Positions 15,172 through 24,465 of a stretch of DNA of 47,506 nucleotides are shown one piece after another. How positions within the stretch are numbered: the first letter of the stretch is position 1; each line of letters opens with the position of its first letter. The notes beneath the pieces were generated by a model. The model saw only the letters and a list, made by a program, of their open reading frames with translations. It had not been told where the DNA came from and made no database searches. The stretch is from an uncultured Coprococcus sp. (GTDB lineage: Bacteria > Bacillota > Clostridia > Lachnospirales > Lachnospiraceae): contig URJI01000009.1 in the NCBI GenBank assembly GCA_900548215.1, positions 1 through 47,506 on the forward strand. The letters run 5' to 3'. A program made the translations under genes and the position numbers.

Positions 15172-16578
15172 ATGGGTGGATTTTTTGGAGTAGCGGCAAA
15201 AGATGACTGTGTGTTTGATCTGTTCTTTGGAATAGACTATCATTCACATCTTGGAACAAGGCGCGGAGGCATGACAGTGTATGGAGATAAGGGATTTGAC
15301 AGATCCATACACAATATCGAGAATGCTCCATTTAGAACAAAGTTCGACAAAGATATGCAGAACATGAAGGGTTATTTTGGAATAGGATGTATATCCGATT
15401 ATGAGCCACAGCCACTCATAGTGCGTTCACATCATGGAACATATGCTCTGACAACTGTCAGCAAGATCAACAATGTTGACGAGATATCCAAGGAGATATT
15501 TGATCAGGGGCATTCACATTTCCTTGAGATGAGCGGAGGGGATATCAACAGCACAGAGCTGGTGGCAGCCCTCATCAACCAGAAGGATAATCTGATAGAT
15601 GGAATAAGATATGCGCTGGAGAAGATAGACGGTTCTCTGTCACTCCTGCTCATGAACCAGAATGGAATATATGCAGCCAGGGATATGCATGGAAGAACTC
15701 CAGTGGTTATAGGCAAGAAGGATGGTGCATTCTGTGCGTCATTTGAGAACTTTGCCTACAAGAACCTTGGCTATCATGACTATAAAGAACTCGGCCCTGG
15801 TGAGGTTGTTGTACTCACACCGTCCAACTGCGTGACACTTGTGCAGCCGGGCAAGGACATGAAGATATGTACCTTCCTGTGGGTATACTATGGTTACCCT
15901 GCAAGTTCATACGAGGGTATGAGTGTAGAGCAGATGAGATACAACTGCGGAGCCAGCATGGCAAAGAGAGATAACGTTAAGCCGGATATCGTAGCCGGCG
16001 TTCCGGATTCAGGAACAGCGCATGCAGTCGGCTATGCCAATGAGTCAGGAATACCTTTCTCAAGACCATTCATCAAGTACACACCGACATGGCCACGTTC
16101 ATTTATGCCGACTATACAGAGCCAGCGAAACCTCATAGCGAAGATGAAGCTTCTGGCAGTTGAGGATCTCATCAAGGACAAGAGCCTTCTGCTCATAGAC
16201 GATTCTATCGTGCGTGGAACACAGCTCAGAGAGACAACTGAGTACCTTTTTGACAGTGGTGCAAAGGAAGTCCATATCAGACCTGCGTGTCCACCACTTG
16301 TATACGGATGCAAATACCTGAACTTCTCAAGATCTTCATCAGAGATGGATTTGATAACAAGAAGAGTTATCGAGAGACTTGAAAATGGAAATGTGACAGA
16401 TGAGGTACTTCAGGAGTACACAGATCCTGATTCAGAGAAGTATGAAAAGATGGTTGACGAGATCTGCAAGGAACTGCATTTCACATCACTCAGATTCAAT
16501 AGACTTGATGATATGCTTGAGGCGTGCGGAGTTGAGAAGTGCAAGCTCTGTACATACTGCTGGGATGGCAAGGAGTAA
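15172..16578 (+). CDS. PurF-like protein lacking the glutaminase cysteine
   Basis: 468 residues from the ATG at 15172 (GGAGG at 15161-15165). The whole length aligns by eye with glutamine PRPP amidotransferase. The PRPP loop is intact (LLLIDDSIVRGTQL, Asp343-Gly349), and cysteines at 233, 380, 460 and 463 fall where the four Fe-S cluster ligands of Bacillus-type PurF lie. However the N-terminus reads MGGFFGVAAKDDCV where PurF has its processed catalytic cysteine (CGVFGI), and the HRGQE segment is replaced by GTRRGG. Glutamine hydrolysis should therefore be lost. This is probably a paralogue with a different nitrogen donor or substrate, not the purine enzyme. A rhodanese/PP-loop fusion follows 89 nt later. 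Confidence 0.85.
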   Translation: MGGFFGVAAKDDCVFDLFFGIDYHSHLGTRRGGMTVYGDKGFDRSIHNIENAPFRTKFDKDMQNMKGYFGIGCISDYEPQPLIVRSHHGTYALTTVSKINNVDEISKEIFDQGHSHFLEMSGGDINSTELVAALINQKDNLIDGIRYALEKIDGSLSLLLMNQNGIYAARDMHGRTPVVIGKKDGAFCASFENFAYKNLGYHDYKELGPGEVVVLTPSNCVTLVQPGKDMKICTFLWVYYGYPASSYEGMSVEQMRYNCGASMAKRDNVKPDIVAGVPDSGTAHAVGYANESGIPFSRPFIKYTPTWPRSFMPTIQSQRNLIAKMKLLAVEDLIKDKSLLLIDDSIVRGTQLRETTEYLFDSGAKEVHIRPACPPLVYGCKYLNFSRSSSEMDLITRRVIERLENGNVTDEVLQEYTDPDSEKYEKMVDEICKELHFTSLRFNRLDDMLEACGVEKCKLCTYCWDGKE

Positions 16579-16667
16579 GCTGCGGATGACGGCGATGCCA
16601 TATGCGGCAGACAGTATCATATATAAAATAATCTATTTGTATTAGCGAGAAAAATGGTGACAGGGAT

Positions 16668-17927
16668 ATGGCATTAGAAAACACGGATAATATCACTGAA
16701 GTTGTAGCCGACAATTCAGGTGATGTGACTGGAGAGGTCACAAAAGAAATTACAATAGAAGAGATACAGGAACTGGATAAGAATTCGTATCTGATGGTTG
16801 ACATCAGGGATGAAGTTGAGATATCCCACGGAGCCATCCCGGGTGCGATGGCAGTTCCTGCGGACAGTCTGATGCCGGAGCATCTGGCAGAGACCGCAGG
16901 TGAACTGTTTCCTGCAGAGGAATATATGCCCAGGGATGATTCAAAAGGGAAAAAACTCATCATCTGCTGCACCCACGGAACCAACAGCATCCCGCTGGCG
17001 GAGAGATTGGCTGAGCTTGGATACGATGCAGTGAGCCTAAAGGGTGGCTATATATCATGGCTGCTCTACACCATGGGTAAGCAGGAGCAGACTGACATAT
17101 GTGCCGATGTGGAGAAGAGCCTTCGCAAGAAGTTCCACAAGAAGATATGGTGCAACTTCACAAAGGCTATCAACAGATACGAGCTGGTGAAGGAAGGCGA
17201 CAGGATAGCCGTATGTATATCTGGCGGTAAGGATTCCTTCCTCATGGCGAAATGTTTTCAGGAGCTAAAAAGACACAACAAGTTTCCATTTGAACTTAAG
17301 TTCATAGTCATGGATCCGGGGTACAGTCCGGCAAACCGCAAGGTCATAGAGGACAATGCCAGGATGCTGAACATCCCTATCCGGATATTTGAGTCAGATA
17401 TATTTGATTCAGTATATAATGTTGAGAAGTCACCGTGTTACCTCTGTGCCAGGATGAGACGTGGACATCTGTACAGCTATGCGAAAGAGCTTGGCTGCAA
17501 CAAGATAGCACTTGGACATCACTACGATGATGTCATAGAGACCATACTTATGGGTATGCTCTATGGGGCACAGATGCAGACCATGATGCCGAAGCTCCAC
17601 AGCACCAACTTTGAGGGCATGGAACTTATCAGACCTCTCTATATGGTGAGGGAGGACGACATCAAGGCGTGGAGAGATTACAATGAGCTTCATTTTATAC
17701 AGTGCGCATGTAAGTTCACGGATACATGTACCACCTGCAACAATGAGGAGACAAAGTCCAAGCGTCAGGAGATTAAGCAGCTCATAGCAACACTCAAAAA
17801 GACCAACCCATTTGTGGAGGGCAACATATTCAAGAGCGTGGAGAATGTCAATATTGATACTCTTATTGAGTACAAGCAGGGCGGTGTGAGACACAGCTTC
17901 CTGGATACCTACGATGACAACTTATAA
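16668..17927 (+). CDS. Rhodanese-PP-loop ATPase (TtcA-like) fusion protein
   Basis: 419 residues in two parts. Residues about 25-135 form a rhodanese domain: MVDIRDEVEISHGAIPGAM and an active-site loop CCTHGTNS with Cys101 as the likely persulfide carrier. Residues about 145-400 resemble TtcA-type tRNA thiolases: PP-loop SGGKDS (185-190), CYLC (257-260), LGHHYDDVIETILMGMLYG, and a second cluster with cysteines at 346, 348, 354 and 357. The PP-loop adenylates a substrate carbonyl and the cysteines may hold an Fe-S cluster. A fused sulfur donor suggests thiolation of a tRNA base or small molecule. The usual cytidine-32 target is not assured. The ribosome binding site is poor; the gene probably shares a transcript with the PurF-like gene. 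Confidence 0.85.
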   Translation: MALENTDNITEVVADNSGDVTGEVTKEITIEEIQELDKNSYLMVDIRDEVEISHGAIPGAMAVPADSLMPEHLAETAGELFPAEEYMPRDDSKGKKLIICCTHGTNSIPLAERLAELGYDAVSLKGGYISWLLYTMGKQEQTDICADVEKSLRKKFHKKIWCNFTKAINRYELVKEGDRIAVCISGGKDSFLMAKCFQELKRHNKFPFELKFIVMDPGYSPANRKVIEDNARMLNIPIRIFESDIFDSVYNVEKSPCYLCARMRRGHLYSYAKELGCNKIALGHHYDDVIETILMGMLYGAQMQTMMPKLHSTNFEGMELIRPLYMVREDDIKAWRDYNELHFIQCACKFTDTCTTCNNEETKSKRQEIKQLIATLKKTNPFVEGNIFKSVENVNIDTLIEYKQGGVRHSFLDTYDDNL

Positions 17928-17960
17928 GACAGAATAATTGAAGATTGATATGAAATATAT

Positions 17961-18005
17961 GGCGTTATTTGCATTTGTTTTGGCATATGTATATGGCGCC
18001 TTTTT
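17961..18005 (+). terminator. Probable terminator after the rhodanese-PP-loop gene
   Basis: An 8-bp stem (17961-17968 with 17993-18000, two G-T pairs) with a 24-nt loop is followed by five Ts. Confidence 0.6.
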
Positions 18006-18142
18006 AATAATATTTTCATAATTGTGTGTCATTATATAATGTGGTATTGGTCTGCGTATGAGACCGGTAGATGCTGCGATGAGACAGTTTATGTGCCTGA
18101 AACGAAAGAAATGAAATTAAGTATTGGGGAGGTGGGAATAAA

Positions 18143-18811
18143 ATGCGTATATTGGTTGTTGAGGATGAGAGGGATCTGAACAGTATCATATGCAATAAGC
18201 TTATGAAAGAGGGATATAACGTGGATGCCTGCTATGATGGTATGGCTGCACTTGATTATATGGAGGCAGAGCGATATGATGGGGCTATAATGGATATTAT
18301 GATCCCGGGCAAGGATGGCATAGAAGTTCTGAAGGACATGAGGGAGGCGGGTATACAGGTACCGGTGCTTTTTCTCACCGCAAAGGCTCAGACACAGGAT
18401 ATTGTCGATGGCCTTGACGCTGGTGCAAGCGATTATATGACAAAGCCATTTGAGTTTTCGGAGCTTATGGCGAGGCTTCGTGTTATGCTTAGAATAAAGA
18501 CAGATATAAATGAGAATTTCATAAGCTGCGGTTCACTTGTGGTGGATATGAATACGAAAAGAGCAGTGAGAGATGGTGTTGTAATAGATCTAACAGTTAG
18601 GGAGTATGCCATACTTGAGTATCTTGCCAGGAATAAAAACGTGGTGGTTACTAGAGAGCAGATACGGGCAAATATATGGAATGTTGAGGAGGATATCAAT
18701 TCCAATGTTGTGGATGTTTATATCAGATATCTCAGAAAAAAAATAGATGACAATTTTGAACAGAAACTTATTCACACTATCAGGGGAGTTGGATATAAAT
18801 TGGAATGTTGA
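18143..18811 (+). CDS. OmpR-family response regulator
   Basis: 222 residues. The receiver domain has the acidic pair in VVEDERD, phospho-acceptor Asp51 (IMDIMIPGKDG), a threonine in FLTAKAQ and the lysine in YMTKPFEFSEL. The C-terminal winged helix ends in DVYIRYLRKKIDDNFEQKLIHTIRGVGYKLEC, standard for OmpR/PhoB regulators. GGAGGTGGG lies upstream, and TATAAT at 18035-18040 may be the -10 of its promoter. The stop overlaps the start of the kinase gene. The SLC13/dlt-like operon that follows is a plausible target. Confidence 0.95.
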   Translation: MRILVVEDERDLNSIICNKLMKEGYNVDACYDGMAALDYMEAERYDGAIMDIMIPGKDGIEVLKDMREAGIQVPVLFLTAKAQTQDIVDGLDAGASDYMTKPFEFSELMARLRVMLRIKTDINENFISCGSLVVDMNTKRAVRDGVVIDLTVREYAILEYLARNKNVVVTREQIRANIWNVEEDINSNVVDVYIRYLRKKIDDNFEQKLIHTIRGVGYKLEC

Positions 18812-20205
18812 AGAAGAAAAAATCATTTGTTACATATACTATAATAGTCACGTCACTTTTGATAGCGGCCGGTGTATCGGGACTTCTTTTTATACAGAAT
18901 AGCCTTATTAAAGATGATATGGAACTCATGGCGTATGAGATGCTGACGCAGGATGTGAGGCGGGCAAGAAAAAATGTAAGATATGATGAGGAGTGTAATC
19001 CATATATATCAGATGATTTTGACAGCAGGGAAGAAGATTCAGATGATGATGAATATATATGGACCTTTTTACAGTCAAACGAAGGAGATATAGTATATGG
19101 AACGGCTCCTGAGGGCTACGCCTCAAACCCGGACAAAACCGGGGGCGGTACAATTTGTATAAAGGCTGGTGGGAAAGAGTATTTTGCCGTCGTGAGAAAC
19201 GGTAGGACGGACAGTGAGAAAGTGAATAAAAAATCCTCGTATAAAATATGCGCACTTGTGTCAAAAAAGGACATGATACAGAACTACAGAGAGCTCAGAT
19301 ACAAATCATATTCGGTTATAGCGATAGTAGCTACAACTTTTGCAATATTTGCGCTTGTGCTTAGAAGGATGGTTGCAGACCCGGTGAAAAAGCTGAACAA
19401 TTCCATAAAGGAGAGCGTTGACAATCTGGATTTTACGGAGAACATCACTTACGATGGACCGTTCAGTGAGTTGGATATGCTTGTCGAGGCAAATAATAAT
19501 CTATACAATAGGGTTCAGCAGGAACTTGAGAGGCAGTCTGAATTCAACGCAAATGTATCACATGAGCTGAGAACTCCGGTAGCTGTCATGCATGCTCAGT
19601 GCCAGCTTTCCAGAGAGATTGCTGAGAAGAATAAAGATCCAGAGATGATCGAGAGTATAGCGGTATTTGAGAGGCAGACAGCCAGAATGAAGGGGCTTAT
19701 AGAGCAGCTTCTCCAAATGTCAGTGTTGGATCGGGATAATGTAAAGATTCCTATTGAAGAGGTTGATCTGAAGGATGTTATCGAGTCGGTATGTGACGAT
19801 GCGCAGTACATATGTAGGAAAGATATAGAATTCTCATATGATCTGAAGTCTGTTGTTGTCAGGGCAAACATGAACCATGTGGTGATAGTAGTGAACAACC
19901 TTGTATCAAACGCAGTGAAATACAGTGACAATGGTGGAAAGATACATGCATCATGTGGAGGAAATGAAGAATACTATTATATAGAAGTCAGTGATAATGG
20001 ACGAGGAATGAATGCTGAGACAAAGAACCGTATATTTGAGAGCTTTTACAGAGGCGATTCAGACCGGAGTACGGAGGGATTTGGACTTGGACTTGCCCAG
20101 GTTATGAAGATAGTAAAGTTCTATGGAGGTACGATATATGTCAACAGTATGCCAGGCGAGGGAAGTACATTTACTGTAGAAATCCCTGTGAATGGCAAAA
20201 AATAA
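18805..20205 (+). CDS. Membrane sensor histidine kinase
   Basis: 466 residues. A membrane segment (about 9-30), an extracytoplasmic sensor region of about 130 residues rich in Asp/Glu (EEDSDDDEYIWTF), a second segment (about 170-190) and HAMP linker precede the dimerisation domain with His253 in VSHELRTP. The ATPase domain has the N-box VVNNLVSNAVKY, the G1 box DNGRGM and the G2 box FGLGLAQVMK. The ATG overlaps the regulator gene by 7 nt, so the two proteins are a cognate pair. The acidic sensor region could bind cations or cationic peptides, as in kinases controlling dlt genes, but this is inference. Confidence 0.93.
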   Translation: MLKKKKSFVTYTIIVTSLLIAAGVSGLLFIQNSLIKDDMELMAYEMLTQDVRRARKNVRYDEECNPYISDDFDSREEDSDDDEYIWTFLQSNEGDIVYGTAPEGYASNPDKTGGGTICIKAGGKEYFAVVRNGRTDSEKVNKKSSYKICALVSKKDMIQNYRELRYKSYSVIAIVATTFAIFALVLRRMVADPVKKLNNSIKESVDNLDFTENITYDGPFSELDMLVEANNNLYNRVQQELERQSEFNANVSHELRTPVAVMHAQCQLSREIAEKNKDPEMIESIAVFERQTARMKGLIEQLLQMSVLDRDNVKIPIEEVDLKDVIESVCDDAQYICRKDIEFSYDLKSVVVRANMNHVVIVVNNLVSNAVKYSDNGGKIHASCGGNEEYYYIEVSDNGRGMNAETKNRIFESFYRGDSDRSTEGFGLGLAQVMKIVKFYGGTIYVNSMPGEGSTFTVEIPVNGKK

Positions 20206-20241
20206 GATTAACAAAATGTAATTAATATTAATAGTTTTAAT

Positions 20242-20292
20242 AGAATCTTAATTTTCGACAGTTATACTTGGAAATTAAGGTTCTATTTTTTT
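20242..20292 (+). terminator. Intrinsic terminator between the two-component genes and the SLC13 gene
   Basis: A 13-bp AT-rich stem (20242-20254 with 20272-20284, with G-T pairs) followed by seven Ts at 20286-20292. No clear promoter is visible between it and the gene at 20335. Confidence 0.8.
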
Positions 20293-20334
20293 GCCTTATT
20301 AGATTTTAATGATGTTTAATAAAGGAGTTATCAT

Positions 20335-21756
20335 ATGAAATCACAAAAGAGAGTGTTACATTTGCTTATTGGACCGATGCTGTTTATTGCATTTAGTACA
20401 CTTCTTCCCCGTGGAGTATTTGCAGGTTTTGAATCACGTGCAGCAATTGGAACGATAATATGGATGGCTTACTGGTGGGTGACCGGTCCTGTAGATTATG
20501 CGGTTACGGCATTTCTTCCTATTGCGTTGAATGCTATTTTTCAGATGACAGATATGTCATCGGTTATATCTAACTATGCAGATGAGACTATACTGCTTCT
20601 GCTCGGTGCGTCCATCATAAGTGTTATGTGGGAAAATACCGGATTGGACAAAAGAATTGCCATAACATTTCTCAGACTTATAGGCAGCAGCCTGAGAGTT
20701 CAGCTTGTATTCTGGTTCTTGCTTGCGGCTACACTTTCGGCAGTTCTTCCGAACGCAGTGGTGTGTGCAACAATAACACCAATAGCCGTTGCTATGCTGA
20801 AGTACATAGGAATGGACGACATAAAATCAAATAAAACTGCATCAAAGCTTCTGCTGACTATAGTGTATGCAACTGGTCTGGGCGGGTTGGCATCACCTCT
20901 CGGTGGAGCCATGAACCTTGTCACAGTTGATTATATACAGCAGCTGACCGGCAAAGAGTATATGTATTCCTCATGGGTTGTGAGGTTTTTACCGGTTGTG
21001 CTCCTGCTCACGCTTATAAATATTCTGTTTTTGCTGAGGAATGTGAAGAAGACAGAACAGCTTGGAGGTTCTAGAGATTATTTTATTGCTCAATATAAGG
21101 AATTGACACCTATGAGTTATGAGGAGAAGATGGCGTTGATATTGTTTGTCCTTGCCACCGTGCTGGCATTTACCAGACAGCTTTACCAGAGTATACTGCC
21201 AGGGCTTAAGCCTGCATATGTGTTCATAATATGTGCTATAGTGTCATTTCTCATGACAGGCAAAGATGGAAAGCGCATCATGGTCTGGAAAAATGTGCAG
21301 GGCAAGATTATATGGGGTTTGATGTATATTTTTGCAGGTGGACTTGCAGCAGGAACTCTTATAAATAAGTCTGGAGCTGCGGATGCAATAGGTGAATTAA
21401 TATCAGGGTTTGATATGAAGGGGGGATTTGTGACAGTGTTTGTAATATTTACGGTCACTCTTCTCATGTCAGATGTCACATCAAACACTGCCACGGCGGC
21501 AGTTGCTATGCCTCTCGTAATATCAATAACACGAGGGGGTGGACTTGATCCAATACCATATATATATGTGGCGTCGATAGGTGTTAATCTTTCGTATTTA
21601 TTCCCAACGTCAATAAGAGCTATTCCGGTCGGATATGGCCTTTCACCGAAATACATGTTTCGTGAGGGATGGAAGATTACATTGATAATAATATTTATAA
21701 TGTCTGCCATATGTACACTGCTTATAAAATATTGGCCGGCGTTTAGCAGTATTTAA
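20335..21756 (+). CDS. SLC13/DASS-family anion symporter
   Basis: 473 residues with roughly eleven to twelve membrane segments. Family features are LLLLGASIISVMWENTGLDKRIAI in the first half, the LPNAVVCATITPIAVAML segment (a variant of the SNT/A anion-site motif), GGLASPLGGAMN, and in the second repeat LLMSDVTSNTATAAVAMPLV, where the SNTAT signature is clear. Such carriers move dicarboxylates, sulfate or related anions with Na+. AAAGGAG precedes the ATG. The MBOAT gene begins only 27 nt after the stop, so this importer is probably part of the dlt-like operon and may supply or balance its substrate. Confidence 0.88.
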   Translation: MKSQKRVLHLLIGPMLFIAFSTLLPRGVFAGFESRAAIGTIIWMAYWWVTGPVDYAVTAFLPIALNAIFQMTDMSSVISNYADETILLLLGASIISVMWENTGLDKRIAITFLRLIGSSLRVQLVFWFLLAATLSAVLPNAVVCATITPIAVAMLKYIGMDDIKSNKTASKLLLTIVYATGLGGLASPLGGAMNLVTVDYIQQLTGKEYMYSSWVVRFLPVVLLLTLINILFLLRNVKKTEQLGGSRDYFIAQYKELTPMSYEEKMALILFVLATVLAFTRQLYQSILPGLKPAYVFIICAIVSFLMTGKDGKRIMVWKNVQGKIIWGLMYIFAGGLAAGTLINKSGAADAIGELISGFDMKGGFVTVFVIFTVTLLMSDVTSNTATAAVAMPLVISITRGGGLDPIPYIYVASIGVNLSYLFPTSIRAIPVGYGLSPKYMFREGWKITLIIIFIMSAICTLLIKYWPAFSSI

Positions 21757-21783
21757 GTGTGAATAGTATACAGAGGAAGAAAG

Positions 21784-23373
21784 ATGTCAGTAGTTTCATA
21801 TATTTTTATTGCTTTTCTAATATGTACTTTATTTGTCTATTATATAGTTCCTGGTAAAACCCAGTGGATAGTTCTTCTGGTGGCCAGTCTGATATTTTAT
21901 GGTTATGCAGGCTTGGAATATTTGGGACTTGTTATAGTTGAGGCTTTTATTGTATATGCATTTTCTATGAAGATGCAGAAGAGTTTGGATGAACAGGCTG
22001 AGCTTACAAAAGATGCTGACAGGAGAGCCGCTAGAAAGATAAAGGCCATTGAAAAATCAAAAAGAAAAAAATATCTTGTCCTGGCACTTGTGGCAGTGAT
22101 CGGTATTCTTGTGGTGTTCAAGGGTATGGGGTTTGTCATCCAGAATATAAAAAGATTTATACCAATCCAGGGACTTTCAAGTATACCGGATTGGAATATC
22201 ATAGCACCGATGGGGGTGTCATTTTATTCTTTCATGATGATATCTTATCTTGTCGATATATATAATGGCAGGATATCAGCTCAGAAGATTTTTGTGAAAT
22301 ATCTTACATATGCAATCTATTTCCCTCATGTTACTCAGGGACCTATTGCCAGATATGAGGAAGTTGGACATCAGATCTGGGAGCAGCACAGATTCCATCT
22401 CGATACGGTTATGAATGGCGTGTGGCTCATACTCTGGGGAGCAGTCAAGAAGGTGGTCATCGCCGACAGACTTGGCACATTCACTGCAGAGATTTTTGGA
22501 AATGTATTTGATTATCGTGGGAGCATATTTTGGTTTGTAGGAATAGTCTATTCGATTCAGATATACTGTGATTTCTCCGGATGCATGGATATGATGCGAG
22601 GTGCTTCTGAGTGCTTTGGTATCACTCTTGGAGAGAATTTCAGAAGGCCATATTTCTCACAGACCCTGCCGGAGTTCTGGCGCAGATGGCATATTTCGCT
22701 TGGAGCATTTTTCAGAGAGTATGTATTTTATCCTGTATCTACATCGAATCTGTTTCTGAAGATGAACGTCAAGGTTAGAAAGCACCTTGGAAATGCACTC
22801 GGCAAGGTTTTTGCGGCAAGTATACCGATTATGTGCGTGTGGGTTCTTACAGGAGTATGGCATGGTGCCAAGTGGAATTATATTGCATGGGGCGTGTATC
22901 ATGGGATTCTCATATGTATGTCGACGCTTTTTGAACATCCTATCGCAAGACTTACTGCAAAGCTCAAGATAAACACGGAATGTATCAGCTGGAGTGTTTT
23001 CCGCATGATCAGGACTTTTATCCTGTGTGTAATAGGACGTTTGATATTTATGGGAGGCGGAATAGGAAGTTCTGTATGGATGATAAAATCAGGAATCATT
23101 CATTTCTCGCAGGTATATGATCTGGCTGTGGGATTTGGAATAACAGAGCGGGGCTGGATGGTTATATTGTTTGGAAGTATCCTGCTTCTGGCGGTCTCTG
23201 CAGCTCAGGAGATCAGAGAACGGATGGGATTGACAGAGACCATAAGAGGTTGGCTCATGAGGCAGAACCTGTGGCTGAAATGGTGTGTCATGATGGCTGG
23301 GGTACTGGTTATCCTTGTGTTTGGAGTGTATGGTTCAGGCACAGGTGTTACATTTATATATGAACAGTTTTAA
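21784..23373 (+). CDS. MBOAT-family O-acyltransferase (DltB/AlgI-like)
   Basis: 529 residues with many membrane segments. The MBOAT signature is unmistakable: PIARYEEVGHQIWEQHRF, FRRPYFSQTLPEFWRRWHISLGAFFREYVFYPV, and the catalytic-histidine region LTGVWHGAKWNYIAWGVYHG with His360 and His373. DltB moves an activated acyl group from carrier protein across the membrane; AlgI acetylates exported alginate. It is followed by SGNH, adenylating-ligase and carrier-protein genes, so the DltB-like role is favoured. A charged cytoplasmic loop (about residues 65-100) is longer than usual. Confidence 0.92.
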   Translation: MSVVSYIFIAFLICTLFVYYIVPGKTQWIVLLVASLIFYGYAGLEYLGLVIVEAFIVYAFSMKMQKSLDEQAELTKDADRRAARKIKAIEKSKRKKYLVLALVAVIGILVVFKGMGFVIQNIKRFIPIQGLSSIPDWNIIAPMGVSFYSFMMISYLVDIYNGRISAQKIFVKYLTYAIYFPHVTQGPIARYEEVGHQIWEQHRFHLDTVMNGVWLILWGAVKKVVIADRLGTFTAEIFGNVFDYRGSIFWFVGIVYSIQIYCDFSGCMDMMRGASECFGITLGENFRRPYFSQTLPEFWRRWHISLGAFFREYVFYPVSTSNLFLKMNVKVRKHLGNALGKVFAASIPIMCVWVLTGVWHGAKWNYIAWGVYHGILICMSTLFEHPIARLTAKLKINTECISWSVFRMIRTFILCVIGRLIFMGGGIGSSVWMIKSGIIHFSQVYDLAVGFGITERGWMVILFGSILLLAVSAAQEIRERMGLTETIRGWLMRQNLWLKWCVMMAGVLVILVFGVYGSGTGVTFIYEQF

Positions 23374-23387
23374 AGGAGGGTTAGGAT

Positions 23388-24455
23388 ATGTCAGGAATAG
23401 CAAAGATAGCGGCATCGGTTGCATCGTTTTTTATAGTGATATGTCTGGTCATAAATATGCTTGGACAGCTTGCAAGACCGAAAGCATTTGACTCGGATGT
23501 ATGGACGTCTTATTACGCAGAAGAGGATAACACGATCAATGCGGTGGTGATTGGATCAAGTGCTATATACAGATACTGGATGCCTACCCGTGCATATGAA
23601 GAGCAGGACTTTACTTCGGCTCTTATTGCAACTGCGGGACAGGATATAAGGCTTGTGCCATATGCAATGGAAGAGTCAGTAAAGACACAGAAAGCTGATC
23701 TGTTTGTGGTTGAGGTCAGAAGTGCCATTACAAGAGGTGATGTTAAGAAAGTTGGCAAGGCGAAACTAAACTATTTTCTTGAAGTGTTTTCCTCAGGCAT
23801 GAAACCGTCCATGACTAAGTTCAGGATGATAGATGATCTGTACGATAAGGACTTCAAGGAGAAGGTGAAATTGATGATCCCACTCCTCAAGTATCATGAT
23901 AATCTGCTCGAATATGATAGAGAATTTCTTGTGGACAGATTAAATAAGACCACAGATGAATTCAAGATGACAAGACAGGTACCAAATATGAGTGCACAGG
24001 AGGAGCCTGTTTTTAAACCGGGTAAGAACAGTTATCTGACAGATGAGGTGAAGGGGTACATAGATAACATAGCGGCAAAGGCTGATGAACTTGGTGTTAA
24101 GGTATTGTTCCTTTCAACTCCGTATGTGCCAACCAGAAAGCAGGCCGCCATGCAGTTGGAATTGGATGATTATATGGAGAGCCAGGGATATACATATTTT
24201 GATATGAATACCTGTTCGGATGAGATTGGCCTTGATTACTCTACTGATTACTTCGACCCGCGGCATACAAATATAGCTGGGGCGCGCAAAGTGACAAGCT
24301 ATCTGGCAAAATATCTGAAGGATAACTATGGTCTTACCGAACATCTCACTGATGATCAGAAGCAGAACTGGACAGACGCCTGTACGGCATGGAATGCTGA
24401 GGAGGAAAAAATTATGGGACAGTGGGAAAAGAGAGTGAAAAAATCAAGCAACTAG
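23388..24455 (+). CDS. Membrane-anchored SGNH/GDSL-like protein (DltD/AlgJ-like position)
   Basis: 355 residues. A single N-terminal membrane segment (about residues 5-25) is followed by an extracytoplasmic domain. AVVIGSSAIYRYWMP carries the block I serine (Ser57 or Ser58) and DPRHTNIAGARK gives the Asp290/His293 pair, so a catalytic triad can be proposed. Overall the pattern is DltD-like: in dlt systems this protein takes the acyl group at the outer face and passes it to the polymer. It starts 14 nt after the MBOAT stop, with AGGAGG in between, and ends 10 nt before the ligase gene. Confidence 0.82.
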   Translation: MSGIAKIAASVASFFIVICLVINMLGQLARPKAFDSDVWTSYYAEEDNTINAVVIGSSAIYRYWMPTRAYEEQDFTSALIATAGQDIRLVPYAMEESVKTQKADLFVVEVRSAITRGDVKKVGKAKLNYFLEVFSSGMKPSMTKFRMIDDLYDKDFKEKVKLMIPLLKYHDNLLEYDREFLVDRLNKTTDEFKMTRQVPNMSAQEEPVFKPGKNSYLTDEVKGYIDNIAAKADELGVKVLFLSTPYVPTRKQAAMQLELDDYMESQGYTYFDMNTCSDEIGLDYSTDYFDPRHTNIAGARKVTSYLAKYLKDNYGLTEHLTDDQKQNWTDACTAWNAEEEKIMGQWEKRVKKSSN

Positions 24456-24465
24456 GAGATGGAAT

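Noticed and set aside
15172..16578. Naming this gene purF
   Set aside because: The catalytic cysteine and the HRGQ segment of the glutaminase domain are missing, so the purine-pathway name would overstate what is seen.
21183..21710. Minus-strand hydrophobic frame opposite the SLC13 gene
   Set aside because: Mirror of transmembrane codons on the other strand; no start signal or motif.
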